Source: Bacteroides sp.
GTDB taxonomy: Bacteria > Bacteroidota > Bacteroidia > Bacteroidales > Bacteroidaceae
Length of the DNA stretch: 25,428 nucleotides
Assembly: GCA_019416685.1 (NCBI GenBank)
Contig: DXWV01000070.1
Span: 61,280-86,707, forward strand
Reading direction: 5' to 3'
Shown here: positions 16,145 through 24,180 of the stretch, one piece after another
Layout of the letters: each line of letters opens with the position of its first letter
Numbering within the stretch: position 1 is the first letter of the stretch
Program-made: the position numbers and the translations under genes
Notes under the pieces: model-generated
Database searches by the model: none
Told to the model about the DNA's origin: nothing
The model's input: only the letters and a program-made list of their open reading frames with translations

Positions 16145-18232
16145 ATGAATTATACACGTTGTTTGCTTTTGTTGTTTAGCATGATGTCGTTTTTTTCTTG
16201 TAAACAAGAAAAATATGATGTTACCTTTAGCTCATTATTAGATGAAATGGTTGATTACGAAGAGAGTGCCCGTTTTCCCGCCATACCATTTTCTTGCCGT
16301 CAGGAAAGTAGCTATGACCGTCGTTCCGTCCATCCGGACTCGGCAGGTTGGTTTGCAAATAATGATGGTTTTGGGATAATTCGTGTTGATACAATAAATG
16401 GGAGAAAAGAAAATGTTTTATTTGATCAGGATGGTCCGGGCGTTATCACACGTTTCTGGTTAACAACAATGGATAAACGGGGTATAATGCGTTTCTATTT
16501 TAATCATGCCGGAAAAGCCCAATGGGAGATACCGGCTTATGATTTGCTCCGTTCCGGTTTGTCAATAGGTAAAGAATTTGTGCAGGAACACCCAAATTAT
16601 ACTCCGGATGGAAAAGGAGGTAATACATTGTTCTTACCCATACCCTATAGTAATGGATGTAAGATAACATTTGAATTACCGGATTCAATTGAGCCTTCTC
16701 CTAAATACTATGGAATAAATTATCGTAGTTATCCGGCAGGAACAAAAGTTGAAACTTTTTCTGTTGAGCTTGTAGAGCAGAATAAAGATAAGATATTATA
16801 TGTGGATTCATTACTCCGGAATTATCCTTCTTATGAGAAGGGAACATTGTTTGCTGAGTCCAAAGAGTTATTTTCAAAAGATTCATTGTCTGTTGCTTTA
16901 CCGGAGGGAACAAATGCAGTCCGTTTGTTATCTATAAATATTCAGGTGGATTCAGTGCATTATGAACAGGCGATGCGCGGACAGATTATTAAAATGAGTT
17001 TTGATGGTGTGGAGACGGTTACTGTACCTTTGAGTGATTTCTCGGGAGCAGGTATGGGAGCACGCAAATCGGAGAGTTGGTATATTTCTGCTGATGGCAA
17101 AGGACATGTGCTTAGCCGTTGGGTAATGCCTTATCAGAAAAATGCGGTTTTTAAACTTGTGAATCTTTCTTCTACGACAGTAAAAGCCGATATCGAAATA
17201 CGTGTAGATGATTGGAAATGGGATGAACGCAGCCTTTATTTTCATTCCTCTTGGAGACAGGAAAATGGTATTCATGTAGAAGCAAATCCGGATAATGAGG
17301 CAGCATGTATAGATTGGAATTTTACAACATTAAACGGTCGTGGAGTTTATAAAGGAGATGTATTATCACTTTTCAATCATACATTAGCATGGTATGGCGA
17401 AGGGGATGAAAAGATATGGGTGGATGATGATAAAGATTTTCCTTCTCATTTTGGTACAGGTACCGAAGATTATTACAATTGTTCCTGGGCTCCTGTAATT
17501 CCTTTCTATACACCGTTTGGGGGGGCAACCCGCGCAGATGCTGAAACGTCAATCGGATATAATACATTCTTTCGGACTCGTAGTCTGGATCAGATTCCGT
17601 TTAATAAACACCTTCGTTTTGATATAGAAATGTTGAGTTGGATATCGGGAGAGGTTGATTATGCTGCTACTGTATATTGGTATGGTGATCTGAATGCAAA
17701 AGCAGAAAATAGTACATTGGTAGAGGAGGCAACTCGTCCTTTACCGCCTCAACCTACAGACCCGGCTGCTTACAAGATTGCAACGAATGCGATAGAGTTT
17801 GAAAAATTAACTCCCACAGCAAAATCCGAAGAACTATTTACTGATGGTCAGGGTATGCTTACTTTCTCTAAAGGAAAGTGGAGTGGGAGTAAGCAATTGA
17901 TCTGTACACATGGAAAAACAGGTAGCTTTATTGAATATGAATTTGATGTACCTGAGAATAAACCATATGATATAATTATTCATGGAACAAAAGCACCGGA
18001 TTATGGTATTATCGGCTTTTATGTAAATGGTCATAAATCTTCTACCCTATTTGACGGTTGCAGTGCTCCTGAATATGACGTTGTTAATTCCGGAGCTATT
18101 CGCATCGGACGTTATGATCCGGAGAATGGAAAAATACGTCTAAAAATAGAGCTGATTGGTAGGAATGAAAAAGCCCATGGTACGGGTGGCATTTTCGGAT
18201 TAGATTGTTTGATATTAAATACTGCGAAATAA
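16145..18232 (+). CDS. GH172 (DUF2961) family lipoprotein glycoside hydrolase
   Basis: The 695-residue protein starts MNYTRCLLLL with a lipobox SFFSC (lipid cysteine 19). Residues about 30-515 match the DUF2961/GH172 family: FDQDGPGVITRFW (93-105), the YGEGDEKIWVDDD segment (417-429) and the diagnostic GTGTEDYY (437-444). Characterised GH172 enzymes act on alpha-D-fructofuranosides/difructose dianhydride I or on arabinofuranosides, using two glutamates; Glu441 and Glu419 or Glu422 are candidates here. Residues about 540-695, after a proline-rich linker (PLPPQPTDP), form an extra beta sandwich like a carbohydrate-binding domain. Placement among GH32 genes suggests a fructofuranosyl substrate such as an alpha-linked fructoside. 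Family assignment is firm; substrate is inference. Confidence 0.88.
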   Translation: MNYTRCLLLLFSMMSFFSCKQEKYDVTFSSLLDEMVDYEESARFPAIPFSCRQESSYDRRSVHPDSAGWFANNDGFGIIRVDTINGRKENVLFDQDGPGVITRFWLTTMDKRGIMRFYFNHAGKAQWEIPAYDLLRSGLSIGKEFVQEHPNYTPDGKGGNTLFLPIPYSNGCKITFELPDSIEPSPKYYGINYRSYPAGTKVETFSVELVEQNKDKILYVDSLLRNYPSYEKGTLFAESKELFSKDSLSVALPEGTNAVRLLSINIQVDSVHYEQAMRGQIIKMSFDGVETVTVPLSDFSGAGMGARKSESWYISADGKGHVLSRWVMPYQKNAVFKLVNLSSTTVKADIEIRVDDWKWDERSLYFHSSWRQENGIHVEANPDNEAACIDWNFTTLNGRGVYKGDVLSLFNHTLAWYGEGDEKIWVDDDKDFPSHFGTGTEDYYNCSWAPVIPFYTPFGGATRADAETSIGYNTFFRTRSLDQIPFNKHLRFDIEMLSWISGEVDYAATVYWYGDLNAKAENSTLVEEATRPLPPQPTDPAAYKIATNAIEFEKLTPTAKSEELFTDGQGMLTFSKGKWSGSKQLICTHGKTGSFIEYEFDVPENKPYDIIIHGTKAPDYGIIGFYVNGHKSSTLFDGCSAPEYDVVNSGAIRIGRYDPENGKIRLKIELIGRNEKAHGTGGIFGLDCLILNTAK

Positions 18233-18246
18233 ATGATTGAGTAAAA

Positions 18247-18260
18247 TGTATAAGAGACAG
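18247..18260 (+). other. 14-base match to the Tn5 mosaic end
   Basis: TGTATAAGAGACAG, 15 bases after the GH172 stop codon, is identical to the inner 14 bases of the 19-base Tn5 mosaic end used in tagmentation adapters. The outer five bases do not match. It may be chance, but such a match is unlikely in 25 kb, so an assembly join or adapter trace should be kept in mind. Confidence 0.3.
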
Positions 18261-18375
18261 ATATATCACGTATCATTATTAGCATAGAATGAATCAAATA
18301 TTATAAATACCGGATATTCAGACTTGGGCAAATGAGAACCCATGTAACAAATATAATATAGTTTGTAATAAATGT

Positions 18376-18408
18376 GATAGGCGTTGTATGCTATGGCGCC
18401 TATCTTTG
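18376..18408 (+). promoter_or_regulatory. Internal promoter -7 element with overlapping inverted repeat
   Basis: TATCTTTG at 18401-18408 exactly fits the Bacteroides -7 consensus, 36 bases before the GH32 ATG at 18445. An inverted repeat, GATAGGCG (18376-18383) and CGCCTATC (18397-18404), covers the spacer and half of the -7 element. No TTTG -33 box is present. This suggests a controlled internal promoter for the GH32-permease-fructokinase genes; the repeat could instead be a terminator stem for GH172. Confidence 0.5.
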
Positions 18409-18444
18409 CAGCAGTAGAATTTAAAATCTTAATACCATAACAAC

Positions 18445-20259
18445 ATGTTTCATTTAAAAGATTCTTGGCGGAAAATCGGAAAAACACTTTCCTTGTTTAT
18501 AATAGGGACTGTCGCTTCTGTATGTTCTTGTCCGGCTATAAATCCTCCTTTCGTGGTTAAGCATTTAGGTGACGGACAAAGTATTGTCCAGATAGAAGAA
18601 CAGAAAAAATTTTTGCTTCTTCCGGTAGAAGAGGCTTCGCCCGAAGCTAAATTGTATATGATAGCCGATAACGACGTAGTGCGTAATATGAATGTCCGTT
18701 TGGCTGTTAATAAAGTGGATTACTTTGTACCGGTCGATCTTACCGGATTTGATAACAAACATCTTTCTTTCAATTTTCAGCTTATTCCGGATTCGGCTAT
18801 ATGCTGGAAAGAGATGAGACTTTCTGATGAATATGATACTTCCAATTGTGAAATATTCCGTCCGGTTTACCATTTTACGCCAGCTTATGGATGGATGAAT
18901 GATCCGAATGGAATGGTATATAAGGATGGTGTTTATCATCTGTTTTATCAACACAACCCTTACGGGTCTATGTGGGGGAATATGCACTGGGGACATGCTA
19001 CCAGTACGGATTTAATAAATTGGAAGCATCATGGTGATGCTATCTCTCCGGATGCGCTGGGTACGATTTTTAGTGGTTCATGTGTGGTAGATAAAGACAA
19101 TACTGCCGGATTTGGTGCCGGAGCCATAGTGGCTTTTTATACCTCGGCAAGTGACCGTCAGGTACAGAGTATGGCATACAGCCTCGATAACGGAAAGACA
19201 TTTAAAAAGTATGCCCGGAATCCTATTCTTACTTCCACCCAACGTGATTTTCGTGACCCGAAAGTGATATGGCATGAAGATACAAAGAAATGGATTATGA
19301 TTCTTGCCGTAGGACAGGAGATGCAACTTTATTCTTCTTCTAACCTGAAGGACTGGACTTTGGAAAGTAAATTCGGTGAAGGACAGGGTGCTCACGGTGG
19401 TGTATGGGAATGTCCTGATCTTATAGAACTACCTGTCGAAGGCACTGAATTAAAGAAATGGGTACTTATCTGTAACCTGAATCCGGGGGGGCCGTTCGGC
19501 GGCTCGGCTACGCAGTATTTTGTGGGGTCATTCGATGGACAGAAGTTTGTAAATGACTCTCCCGCTTTAACCAAATGGATGGACTGGGGGAAAGATCATT
19601 ATGCTACAGTAACCTGGAGCAATGCCCCCGAAGGCCGTCACATCGCTTTGGCATGGATGAGTAACTGGGAGTATGCAAACAATGTTCCGACTCAGCAATA
19701 CCGTAGTGCAAATTCCGTGCCTCGTGATCTTTCACTCTATACTTTCAATGGAGAGACTTACATGAAATGTACTCCTTCCAAAGAGTTACTTAAACTACGT
19801 GATAAAGCAATAAAGAAGCGTACCTTCAAAGTAGATCGTACTTATAATATGGATAAGCTTTTTGCCGACAACACAGATGCTTACGAAATAGAGATGACTA
19901 TCAAAAATAAAAATGCCGAAGTTATCGGCTTTCAACTTTTCAATTCAAAAGGAGAAGAAGTGGAGATGTGTTACAATCTGATTGAGAAGAAATTCTCTAT
20001 GGATCGTACAAAGAGTGGTAATGTGTCATTCAGCAAAGAATTTCCAACTGTGACACTGGCTCCTATTGAGGGTAGTAATGAAATGAAACTTCGTCTGTTC
20101 ATTGATAGATCGAGTATTGAAGCTTTCGGTGACGATGGTCGGTTTGTGATGACAAATCTTGTATTCCCATCGGAACCTTACAACCGCATTAGTTTTTATG
20201 CTAAAGGCGGAAATTATAGTGTGACCTCATTTACCGTATATAAACTTGGATTAAAATAA
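18445..20259 (+). CDS. GH32 exo-acting beta-fructosidase (levanase/inulinase type)
   Basis: The 604-residue protein starts MFHLKDSWRK with a hydrophobic signal; SVCSC gives a possible lipobox with cysteine 29. Residues about 30-130 are the N-terminal extension often placed before GH32 in Bacteroides (DUF4980-like). The catalytic domain from about 140 has the classical motifs GWMNDPNG with nucleophile Asp153, DFRDPKV with Asp271, and WECPDL with acid/base Glu322. The C-terminal sandwich has RLFIDRSSIEAFGDDGR. It should release fructose from the ends of fructan oligosaccharides, most likely in the periplasm, matching the BT1759 position in B. thetaiotaomicron. The permease starts 7 bases after its stop, so these two are cotranscribed. 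Confidence 0.92.
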   Translation: MFHLKDSWRKIGKTLSLFIIGTVASVCSCPAINPPFVVKHLGDGQSIVQIEEQKKFLLLPVEEASPEAKLYMIADNDVVRNMNVRLAVNKVDYFVPVDLTGFDNKHLSFNFQLIPDSAICWKEMRLSDEYDTSNCEIFRPVYHFTPAYGWMNDPNGMVYKDGVYHLFYQHNPYGSMWGNMHWGHATSTDLINWKHHGDAISPDALGTIFSGSCVVDKDNTAGFGAGAIVAFYTSASDRQVQSMAYSLDNGKTFKKYARNPILTSTQRDFRDPKVIWHEDTKKWIMILAVGQEMQLYSSSNLKDWTLESKFGEGQGAHGGVWECPDLIELPVEGTELKKWVLICNLNPGGPFGGSATQYFVGSFDGQKFVNDSPALTKWMDWGKDHYATVTWSNAPEGRHIALAWMSNWEYANNVPTQQYRSANSVPRDLSLYTFNGETYMKCTPSKELLKLRDKAIKKRTFKVDRTYNMDKLFADNTDAYEIEMTIKNKNAEVIGFQLFNSKGEEVEMCYNLIEKKFSMDRTKSGNVSFSKEFPTVTLAPIEGSNEMKLRLFIDRSSIEAFGDDGRFVMTNLVFPSEPYNRISFYAKGGNYSVTSFTVYKLGLK

Positions 20260-20266
20260 TACATTC

Positions 20267-21433
20267 ATGGAAAATACTAAAAACGCTTCGTTAACGAAGC
20301 TTGTCCCGGTGATGCTCTGTTTCTTTGCTATGGGATTTGTTGATCTTGTTGGTATCGCCTCTAATTATGTAAAAGCAGATCTTGGTCTGACAGATGCTCA
20401 GGCAAATATCTTTCCTTCGCTGGTATTCTTCTGGTTTCTTATCTTCTCCGTACCTACAGGTATGTTGATGAATCGTATCGGACGTAAAAAAACGGTACTT
20501 CTTAGTCTTGTAATCACTTTTGCATCTTTGGTTCTCCCTATCTTCGGGGATGGTTATGTGTTGATGCTTGTTTCGTTTTCTCTGCTTGGTATTGGGAATG
20601 CCTTGATGCAAACTTCACTGAATCCATTACTTTCTACTATTGTTAGTGGTGACAAACTTGCCAGTAGTCTTACCTTCGGACAGTTTATAAAGGCTATTGC
20701 TTCTTTCCTTGCTCCTTACATCGCTATGTGGGGGGCTACACAAGCCATTCCTTCGTTCGACCTTGGCTGGCGTGTACTTTTCCCCATTTATATGGTTATA
20801 TCGATTGTTGCCATTCTGTTACTGAATGCTACATCGATAGTTGAAGAACCGGAAGAAGGAAAACCTTCCACTTTCGTGCAATGCCTGGCTTTGTTGGGTA
20901 AACCTTTTATTTTACTTTCATTCGTCGGGATCATGTGCCATGTGGGAATTGATGTGGGTACAAATACTACTGCTCCGAAGATTCTTATGGAGCGTCTGGG
21001 CATGACACTGGCAGATGCAGGTTTTGCAACCAGTTTGTATTTTATCTTCCGTACCATAGGTTGTCTTTTAGGATCCTTTATTCTGCGTAAAATGTCATCT
21101 AAAACTTTCTTTGCTATCAGTGTGTTTTTTATGTTGATGGCAATGGCAGGATTGTTCATTTTCCATGATTTGATGATGATTTACATTTGTATTGCTTTTA
21201 TAGGATTTGGTAATTCAAATGTATTTCCTATCATTTTCTCTCAGGTATTATTGTTTATGCCGAATAAGAAAAATGAAGTTTCCGGTCTGATGATCATGGG
21301 GCTTTTCGGAGGAACAATTTTCCCTTTGGCAATGGGAGTTGCTTCTGACGCCATCGGACAGAGCGGTGCGGTAGCCGTAATGACGGTTGGAGTAGTATAT
21401 CTCTTATTCTACACTTTCCGCATTAAAAAGTAA
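20267..21433 (+). CDS. MFS sugar permease, probable fructose importer
   Basis: The 388-residue inner-membrane protein has about twelve hydrophobic segments in two halves. The loop GMLMNRIGRKKTVLL between segments 2 and 3 carries the MFS GRK signature, and GIGNALMQTSLNPLL is typical of the FucP-like sugar:proton symporter branch common in Bacteroides. It begins 7 bases after the exo-GH32 stop and is followed after 33 bases by fructokinase, the same order as in known Bacteroides fructan loci. This context makes fructose released by the GH32 enzyme the likely cargo. Length is normal for the family and no break is seen. Confidence 0.9.
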   Translation: MENTKNASLTKLVPVMLCFFAMGFVDLVGIASNYVKADLGLTDAQANIFPSLVFFWFLIFSVPTGMLMNRIGRKKTVLLSLVITFASLVLPIFGDGYVLMLVSFSLLGIGNALMQTSLNPLLSTIVSGDKLASSLTFGQFIKAIASFLAPYIAMWGATQAIPSFDLGWRVLFPIYMVISIVAILLLNATSIVEEPEEGKPSTFVQCLALLGKPFILLSFVGIMCHVGIDVGTNTTAPKILMERLGMTLADAGFATSLYFIFRTIGCLLGSFILRKMSSKTFFAISVFFMLMAMAGLFIFHDLMMIYICIAFIGFGNSNVFPIIFSQVLLFMPNKKNEVSGLMIMGLFGGTIFPLAMGVASDAIGQSGAVAVMTVGVVYLLFYTFRIKK

Positions 21434-21466
21434 TTTAAGTTGTAAATAGTTTAATCGTAAATTAGT

Positions 21467-22354
21467 ATGAATAACATAATCGTAGGAATGGGTGAGGCAC
21501 TATGGGATGTGCTGCCCGAAGGAAAAAAAATAGGTGGTGCTCCGGCAAACTTCGCTTATCATGTATCGCAGTTTGGATTTGACAGCCGTGTGGTGAGTGC
21601 TGTTGGCAATGATGCGTTAGGGGAGGAAATCCTTGAGGTATTCAAAGAAAAGCAGCTGAAGCATCAGTTGCAAGTGGTGAATTATCCTACCGGAACCGTA
21701 CAGGTAACGCTCGATAGTGCTGGCATACCTCTTTATGAGATTAAAGAGGGGGTAGCCTGGGACAATATTCCGTTTACTGATGATTTGAAACGCTTGGCGC
21801 TCAGTACTCGTGCTTTTTGCTTTGGTTCGCTGGCGCAACGCAATGAAGTGAGTCGTGTTTCTATCAATCGTTTTCTTGACGCGATGCCCGATGGAGATGA
21901 GCAGTTGAAGATATTCGATATCAATCTCCGCCAGGGATTTTATACTAAAGAAATCATTCGTGAGTCTTGCCAGCGTTGCAATGTGCTGAAGATTAATGAT
22001 GAAGAATTGGTTGCTATCAGCCGTATGTTCGGTTATCCGGGTATCGATCTTCAGGACAAATGCTGGATCCTCCTCGCTAAATACAATTTGAAGATGTTAA
22101 TACTGACCTGTGGAACCAACGGCAGCTATGTATTCACTCCGGGCGTAGTCTCTTTCCAGGAGACACCCAGAGTACCGGTAGCCGATACGGTGGGTGCAGG
22201 TGATTCGTTTACGGCTGCTTTCTGTGCTTCGTTATTGAAGGGTAAGAGTGTGCCTGAAGCCCATAAACTGGCAGTTGAAGTTTCTGCATATGTATGTACT
22301 CAGAGTGGCGCTATGCCTGAGTTACCACAGGTTTTGAAAGACAGATTATCGTAA
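21467..22354 (+). CDS. PfkB-family fructokinase
   Basis: The 295-residue cytoplasmic protein starts MNNIIVGMGE. It has both PfkB signatures: the sugar-binding KIGGAPANFAYHVSQFG near residues 21-37, and the ATP/anion-hole motif DTVGAGDSFTAAF with catalytic base Asp246. The GEALWDVLPEGKKIGGAPAN opening is typical of bacterial fructokinases, which use ATP to make fructose 6-phosphate. It is the last gene of the fructan operon and supplies the entry into glycolysis for fructose brought in by the permease. The palindromic cluster 38 bases after its stop probably ends transcription. Confidence 0.92.
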   Translation: MNNIIVGMGEALWDVLPEGKKIGGAPANFAYHVSQFGFDSRVVSAVGNDALGEEILEVFKEKQLKHQLQVVNYPTGTVQVTLDSAGIPLYEIKEGVAWDNIPFTDDLKRLALSTRAFCFGSLAQRNEVSRVSINRFLDAMPDGDEQLKIFDINLRQGFYTKEIIRESCQRCNVLKINDEELVAISRMFGYPGIDLQDKCWILLAKYNLKMLILTCGTNGSYVFTPGVVSFQETPRVPVADTVGAGDSFTAAFCASLLKGKSVPEAHKLAVEVSAYVCTQSGAMPELPQVLKDRLS

Positions 22355-22391
22355 CTATATCTGTTTGTAATGCGCTGATAATGAGTAGATA

Positions 22392-22473
22392 CAAGAGTGT
22401 ACACTTTTGTATGACAAGAATGTACATTCTTGCATAGTAAGGTTGTCCACTTTTGTTATGCAAAAGTGTACAA
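22392..22473. repeat. Cluster of four related palindromic units between convergent genes
   Basis: CAAGAGTGTACACTTTTG (22392-22409) is palindromic except for one pair. CAAGAATGTACATTCTTG (22415-22432) is a perfect 18-base palindrome. TTGTCCACTTTTG (22443-22455) and CAAAAGTGTACAA (22461-22473) form a hairpin with one mismatch and a 5-base loop. All share a TGTACA or CACTTTTG core. The block lies between the ends of fructokinase and the convergent transglutaminase-like gene, so a two-way terminator is the simplest role. The repeated core is more than a terminator needs and may be a dispersed intergenic repeat family or a protein-binding array. Confidence 0.65.
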
Positions 22474-22485
22474 CTTTGTAATTAC

Positions 22486-23544
22486 TCATTTTTGTTTATA
22501 GCTGATTATTTTCTTTATCCGGTATTCGTTGCTATATTCGTTTAATGAATAGAGCCAATTTAAATACATATCAGTCGGCATCTTTCGATACCCCAGTTGA
22601 TGAATTCTGTTGTATAGTTCATTCATCTGTTTCTTTATGGTGGCAGAAGGGCTTTGTTTATATTTTTGTGTTACAATTTGCGCTTTTAGCAATAATGCAT
22701 TGATATAGTCCGGATAATACTTCAAAGCTGTATCACAACATTGTACAATGAAATGTCCGTCTTCGCTCCCATACTTGTGCATGTATCCTTGAGCTAAATC
22801 AGTCAGGCATAGGGCTATTGATTGCCGAACGGAGAGAGTATCCATATATATGCCATTTCTGATCGCATCCAGATGGATGTATCCGGATGCTGTCAACCAG
22901 GCATCTGTGGGAAAATCGGCGCAGGTTAATTCTATATTATACCAGCCTGCTCGTTTGTTCCATGCTTTTATGTACATATGGTTAGGGGCTAGTGATAACC
23001 AGCACTTCTCACCGAGTTTATCCATAATTATTTTGTAGAGTAGTGGCATGGAGTGGCAATTTCCTTTTTTCGTTTCCATCATACGTGATACAAACATGTT
23101 GTTCCAGTTTTCCCGTCCGGCGTAATCATCAAAGTTATATTCAAATGGAGTATGCCATGCTACTGTGTCTCCAACTTGCATAGGAATGGAGTCCGTCATA
23201 AAAACGAAAACGGCGCATTGTGCCTTGGCTGCTTGCTCGTCTTCCTGTCCTTCATAAAGGATATCGCCGGATTGCATAATACCGCGGCAAAAATTAGTAT
23301 ACCATTCTATTTGCTGATTGAATATCTCTTCATTCAGGTTGCCGTTGTAATAAGCATTTTCTACGGCATAGACTGCTTTTTGCAGATCCATGGAGTCTTT
23401 GCCGGATAGCATATTGGTGAGCGTCAGTTGTTCTTTGATGTAGGCAGCTTGAGAATATACAGGTAATGCCATAATACATGTCATTATGTACAGAAGGTAA
23501 ATCCTACACTTTTTATTTAATTTTTCTATTTCATTTTGATGCAT
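22486..23544 (-). CDS. Secreted transglutaminase-like protein with helical C-terminal region
   Basis: The 352-residue protein starts MHQNEIEKLN; a hydrophobic signal (residues about 13-32) ends VYSQAA. The start could instead be the ATG at residue 21. The centre has a transglutaminase-like set of residues: GNCHSMPLLY with Cys163, APNHMYI with His189, and YNIELTCADF with Glu205, in the Cys-His-acid order of that fold. Glu in place of the usual Asp is uncommon, so activity is uncertain. Residues about 235-350 are helical and TPR-like (ALKYYPDYINALLLKAQI). It is likely periplasmic or surface exposed. It is convergent with fructokinase and not obviously part of the fructan locus. Confidence 0.65.
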   Translation of the reverse strand: MHQNEIEKLNKKCRIYLLYIMTCIMALPVYSQAAYIKEQLTLTNMLSGKDSMDLQKAVYAVENAYYNGNLNEEIFNQQIEWYTNFCRGIMQSGDILYEGQEDEQAAKAQCAVFVFMTDSIPMQVGDTVAWHTPFEYNFDDYAGRENWNNMFVSRMMETKKGNCHSMPLLYKIIMDKLGEKCWLSLAPNHMYIKAWNKRAGWYNIELTCADFPTDAWLTASGYIHLDAIRNGIYMDTLSVRQSIALCLTDLAQGYMHKYGSEDGHFIVQCCDTALKYYPDYINALLLKAQIVTQKYKQSPSATIKKQMNELYNRIHQLGYRKMPTDMYLNWLYSLNEYSNEYRIKKIISYKQK

Positions 23545-23691
23545 GTGAATTCTTATTTTGAATTTTCAAAGAAATACCATCCGAAAATTCTAACTAATAA
23601 ATTGGTATTAGCGATTTTTTGGTTTCCATATTCTATAATCTTTACTTCTTTCTATTAATTCATTCTGATAAGTTTCTTACTGCTATCGTAT

Positions 23692-23967
23692 TTAAAGTGA
23701 ACTTATATAGAAAAAAACGTATGATACCCAACTGATTAAAATAGTTGAGATTATAATAGTAATTATTTTGTGTTGCCTTATCCAGGAACGATAAAAAAAT
23801 GAACTTATAACAAAAGATGTCATACAAATAAAAGGAGTTAGATAAAAAGAATATATCAAAAAAGTAAGAGCATCTACCTTGATTTTTTGAATAAAGATAG
23901 TTCCACATATGACTAATAATATTATTACTGTTATTAAAGTAAGCAATGTTATTTTAATGGGGTTCAT
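23692..23967 (-). CDS. Small membrane protein of unknown function, three predicted membrane segments
   Basis: The 91-residue protein starts MNPIKITLLT and is almost entirely hydrophobic, with membrane segments near residues 5-27, 34-58 and 67-89. No family was recognised. The number and spacing of segments and the ending VSYVFFYISSL resemble the first 90 residues of the protein at 24645-25196 (three segments, ending VYLFFVQYI). It may therefore be a paralogue that has lost the C-terminal soluble part; sequence identity is low, so this is inference. The start positions of the two differ by 1229 bases, close to the 1248-base offset of the duplication seen for the other small gene. Confidence 0.5.
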   Translation of the reverse strand: MNPIKITLLTLITVIILLVICGTIFIQKIKVDALTFLIYSFYLTPFICMTSFVISSFFYRSWIRQHKIITIIISTILISWVSYVFFYISSL

Positions 23968-24088
23968 AAATGATTGTAGTTGATTATTTTATAAACCATT
24001 TTATTCCACTGGGTATAGATTTAGTTGTCCAGCGTAAGGTCTTTCACGGATTATCGATTGTGTTTTTTTAGACCAGCGTTCAACCCTA

Positions 24089-24180
24089 CATTGTACATTT
24101 ACATTTTCAGTATAAATCATTTGACCCGAGGTAACCACTCCAATCGTTTTGCACTTAATAATCTATATGTATGTTGATTT
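24089..24180. repeat. First copy of a 92-base near-identical repeat
   Basis: This stretch matches 25337-25428 at an offset of 1248 bases with three mismatches (at 24107, 24124 and 24125). It covers the 3' end of the small-protein gene (24117-24557) plus 28 bases of downstream non-coding DNA, so the duplication is recent and not limited to coding sequence. The second copy is cut by the window edge, so the full repeat length is unknown. Confidence 0.9.

Noticed and set aside
18565..18996. 143-codon antisense frame inside the exo-GH32 gene
   Set aside because: It is a shadow of a clear GH32 coding region with intact catalytic motifs in the sense frame.
22392..22473. Possible CRISPR-like repeat array
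   Set aside because: Units are themselves palindromes of unequal spacing (23-27 bases), with no unique spacers of even length and no cas genes.
23660..23908. 82-codon minus-strand frame overlapping the 91-residue membrane protein
   Set aside because: It is an alternative frame of the same DNA; the 91-residue frame has the clean three-span membrane pattern.
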